Program-made: the position numbers and the translations under genes
In this document: in pieces, positions 63,310-64,000 of the stretch
How the letters are laid out: the number at the start of each line of letters is the position of its first letter
How positions within the stretch are numbered: position 1 is the stretch's first letter
The notes under the pieces: model-generated
What the model was told of the DNA's origin: nothing
Databases searched by the model: none
Seen by the model: the letters and a program-made list of their open reading frames with translations, nothing else
Virus record (IMG/VR): IMGVR_UViG_3300032116_000035
Location: 62,001-126,000 of that record
Reading direction: 5' to 3' (one strand)
Source: a virus
DNA length: 64,000 bases

Positions 63310-63324
63310 CATTTTGGGGGCATC

Positions 63325-63855
63325 ATGCTATCATTTAAACAACATACTCAATTAGATGAAGGTAACACGCTGGCAAGACTGGCTAAACACGCTGAAGAGG
63401 GTAGGCACTATGCTGTTATTTCCTCACAGCGACCACATGATGAAGTATCGCCAGAACAAAATAAGAAGCATCATGAAGAACTTAAAAAGAAACTGACTGC
63501 ACAAGGCTACACTCACAAAGAAGTTGAAGGTCATTGGGAAGGTGGTAAAGAAAAGTCTATATTGGTACATGCAAAAGGAAAAGGAGATGAACACGGCAAA
63601 CAACTCCTCCATGATATTAAAAAACATGGAGAACATTATAATCAAGACTCAATCTTACATCACGATGGAAAAACAGCGACCCTACACGGAACAAACAAAA
63701 CAGGATTCCCAGGTCACGGCAAGACAGAGAATGTAGGCAAGATGGCTTTCAATAAGCCACATGCACCGTTTCAAACAGAAACAAAACCAAAATCTGACAA
63801 GCCGCTGAAACCAGGAAGAACGAGCAAAGGTTCAGCAAGATTCACAACGGTGTGA
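63325..63855 (+). CDS. LDE-bearing virion-type protein (DUF3293-like)
   Basis: A 176-residue protein beginning MLSFKQHTQLDEGN, a leader similar to the gene at 7988 with a QLDE step at residues 9-12. The following domain (HYAVISSQRPHDEVSPEQN then QDSILHHDGKTATLHG) resembles DUF3293, and the tail is basic and low complexity. Leader and cleavage-like site suggest packaging into the head, by analogy to T4 internal proteins (inference). Confidence 0.6.
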   Translation: MLSFKQHTQLDEGNTLARLAKHAEEGRHYAVISSQRPHDEVSPEQNKKHHEELKKKLTAQGYTHKEVEGHWEGGKEKSILVHAKGKGDEHGKQLLHDIKKHGEHYNQDSILHHDGKTATLHGTNKTGFPGHGKTENVGKMAFNKPHAPFQTETKPKSDKPLKPGRTSKGSARFTTV

Positions 63856-63856
63856 T

Positions 63857-64000
63857 ATGCAAATTACTGAAAAAGAATACGACCAAAAACTTGATGCGTA
63901 CTTGAGAGAGCAAGGTCCTAATCCAGGTACTACTTTCTTTGGTTCATGGGGTTGGTATGCAGCAAAGAAAAATGAGTTTCAAAGAAAAATAGAACAAGAA
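63857..64000 (+). CDS. Partial gene at the right edge
   Basis: Starts MQITEKEYDQKLDAYLREQG one base after the upstream stop and runs off the window after 48 residues. Gly/Trp-containing segment (TTFFGSWGWYAAKKN). Unknown. Confidence 0.5.
   Translation, partial: MQITEKEYDQKLDAYLREQGPNPGTTFFGSWGWYAAKKNEFQRKIEQE

Noticed and set aside
63306-63334. TTGACA with TATCAT at 17-base spacing
   Set aside because: The -10 lies inside the coding start of the gene at 63325, whose leader is conserved in kind with other genes; transcription from it would remove the start codon. Likely chance.
1-64000. Integrase, attachment sites or transposases
   Set aside because: None were seen; the gene content suits a lytic T4-like phage. 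The only mobile-type candidate is the GIY-YIG endonuclease at 27.4 kb.

Overview
This window is a contiguous piece of a large T4-like (myovirus-type) phage genome. The evidence is nearly one-directional, tightly packed genes with ATGA/TAATG stop-start overlaps; a T4 gp61-type primase; a T4-type RNase H; NrdA/NrdB, ThyX and thioredoxin; a lysis cassette; T4-like late promoter octamers (TATAAATA); dozens of very small genes; and 26 tRNA genes. The host is probably a freshwater Gram-negative bacterium. A spanin pair, a phosphate porin and lipoproteins indicate an outer membrane. A boxA-like element resembling betaproteobacterial rRNA leaders and a PqqA peptide point, by inference, to a PQQ-using host such as a methylotrophic betaproteobacterium.

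Layout. (1) 0-5.2 kb: nucleotide-sugar and cyclitol genes (methyltransferase, glycosyltransferase-like protein, sugar nucleotidyltransferase, small-molecule kinase, sugar-phosphate cyclase of the 2-epi-5-epi-valiolone synthase type, short-chain dehydrogenase). (2) 5.3-14.6 kb: virion proteins, including three long modular proteins whose modules are separated by L/I-x-E tetrapeptides like T4 prohead protease sites; one carries an HicA-like toxin domain. (3) 14.6-17.5 kb: lysis (spanins, GH19 endolysin, holin candidates). (4) 17.5-23.7 kb: primase and dNTP synthesis. (5) 23.8-27.8 kb: pstS and a phosphate-type porin behind a PHO-box-like site, then a secreted nuclease and other small genes. (6) 27.8-32.4 kb: mixed genes including gmhA, a D-Ala-D-Ala carboxypeptidase, a 2OG-Fe(II) oxygenase and three tRNAs. 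(7) 32.4-44.1 kb: about 50 tiny genes punctuated by near-identical consensus sigma-70 promoters, presumably early host-takeover genes. (8) 44.2-48.5 kb: the main tRNA cluster, with a promoter, a boxA-like leader and three long-stem RNA inserts. (9) 48.5-50.2 kb: AbrB-like protein, rubrerythrin and PqqA, then the only minus-strand genes. (10) 50.3-56.5 kb: RNase H, a ligase N-domain-like protein, a second sugar cluster (HldE-like nucleotidyltransferase, glycosyltransferase, RmlC-like, GalE-like) and ClpP. (11) 56.5-59.6 kb: tail-fibre-like proteins including a triplicated glycine-rich adhesin. (12) 59.6-64 kb: SWIM and winged-helix proteins, a small lipoprotein, a PD-(D/E)XK nuclease and another LDE-bearing virion-type protein.

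How the genes may work together. The phage brings its own translation supplement, with tRNAs for all 20 amino acids. It also brings dNTP synthesis, phosphate uptake (PstS and porin), and a set of sugar genes centred on sedoheptulose 7-phosphate (GmhA, a sugar-phosphate cyclase, an HldE-like transferase) that could modify phage DNA, virion glycans or host surface polymers. The most unusual points are the 24-residue PqqA precursor peptide, the HicA-like RNase domain inside a putative capsid-processed polyprotein, and the long-stem RNA elements that pair across adjacent tRNA ends. No annotation was checked against databases; family names come from visible motifs and are hedged accordingly.
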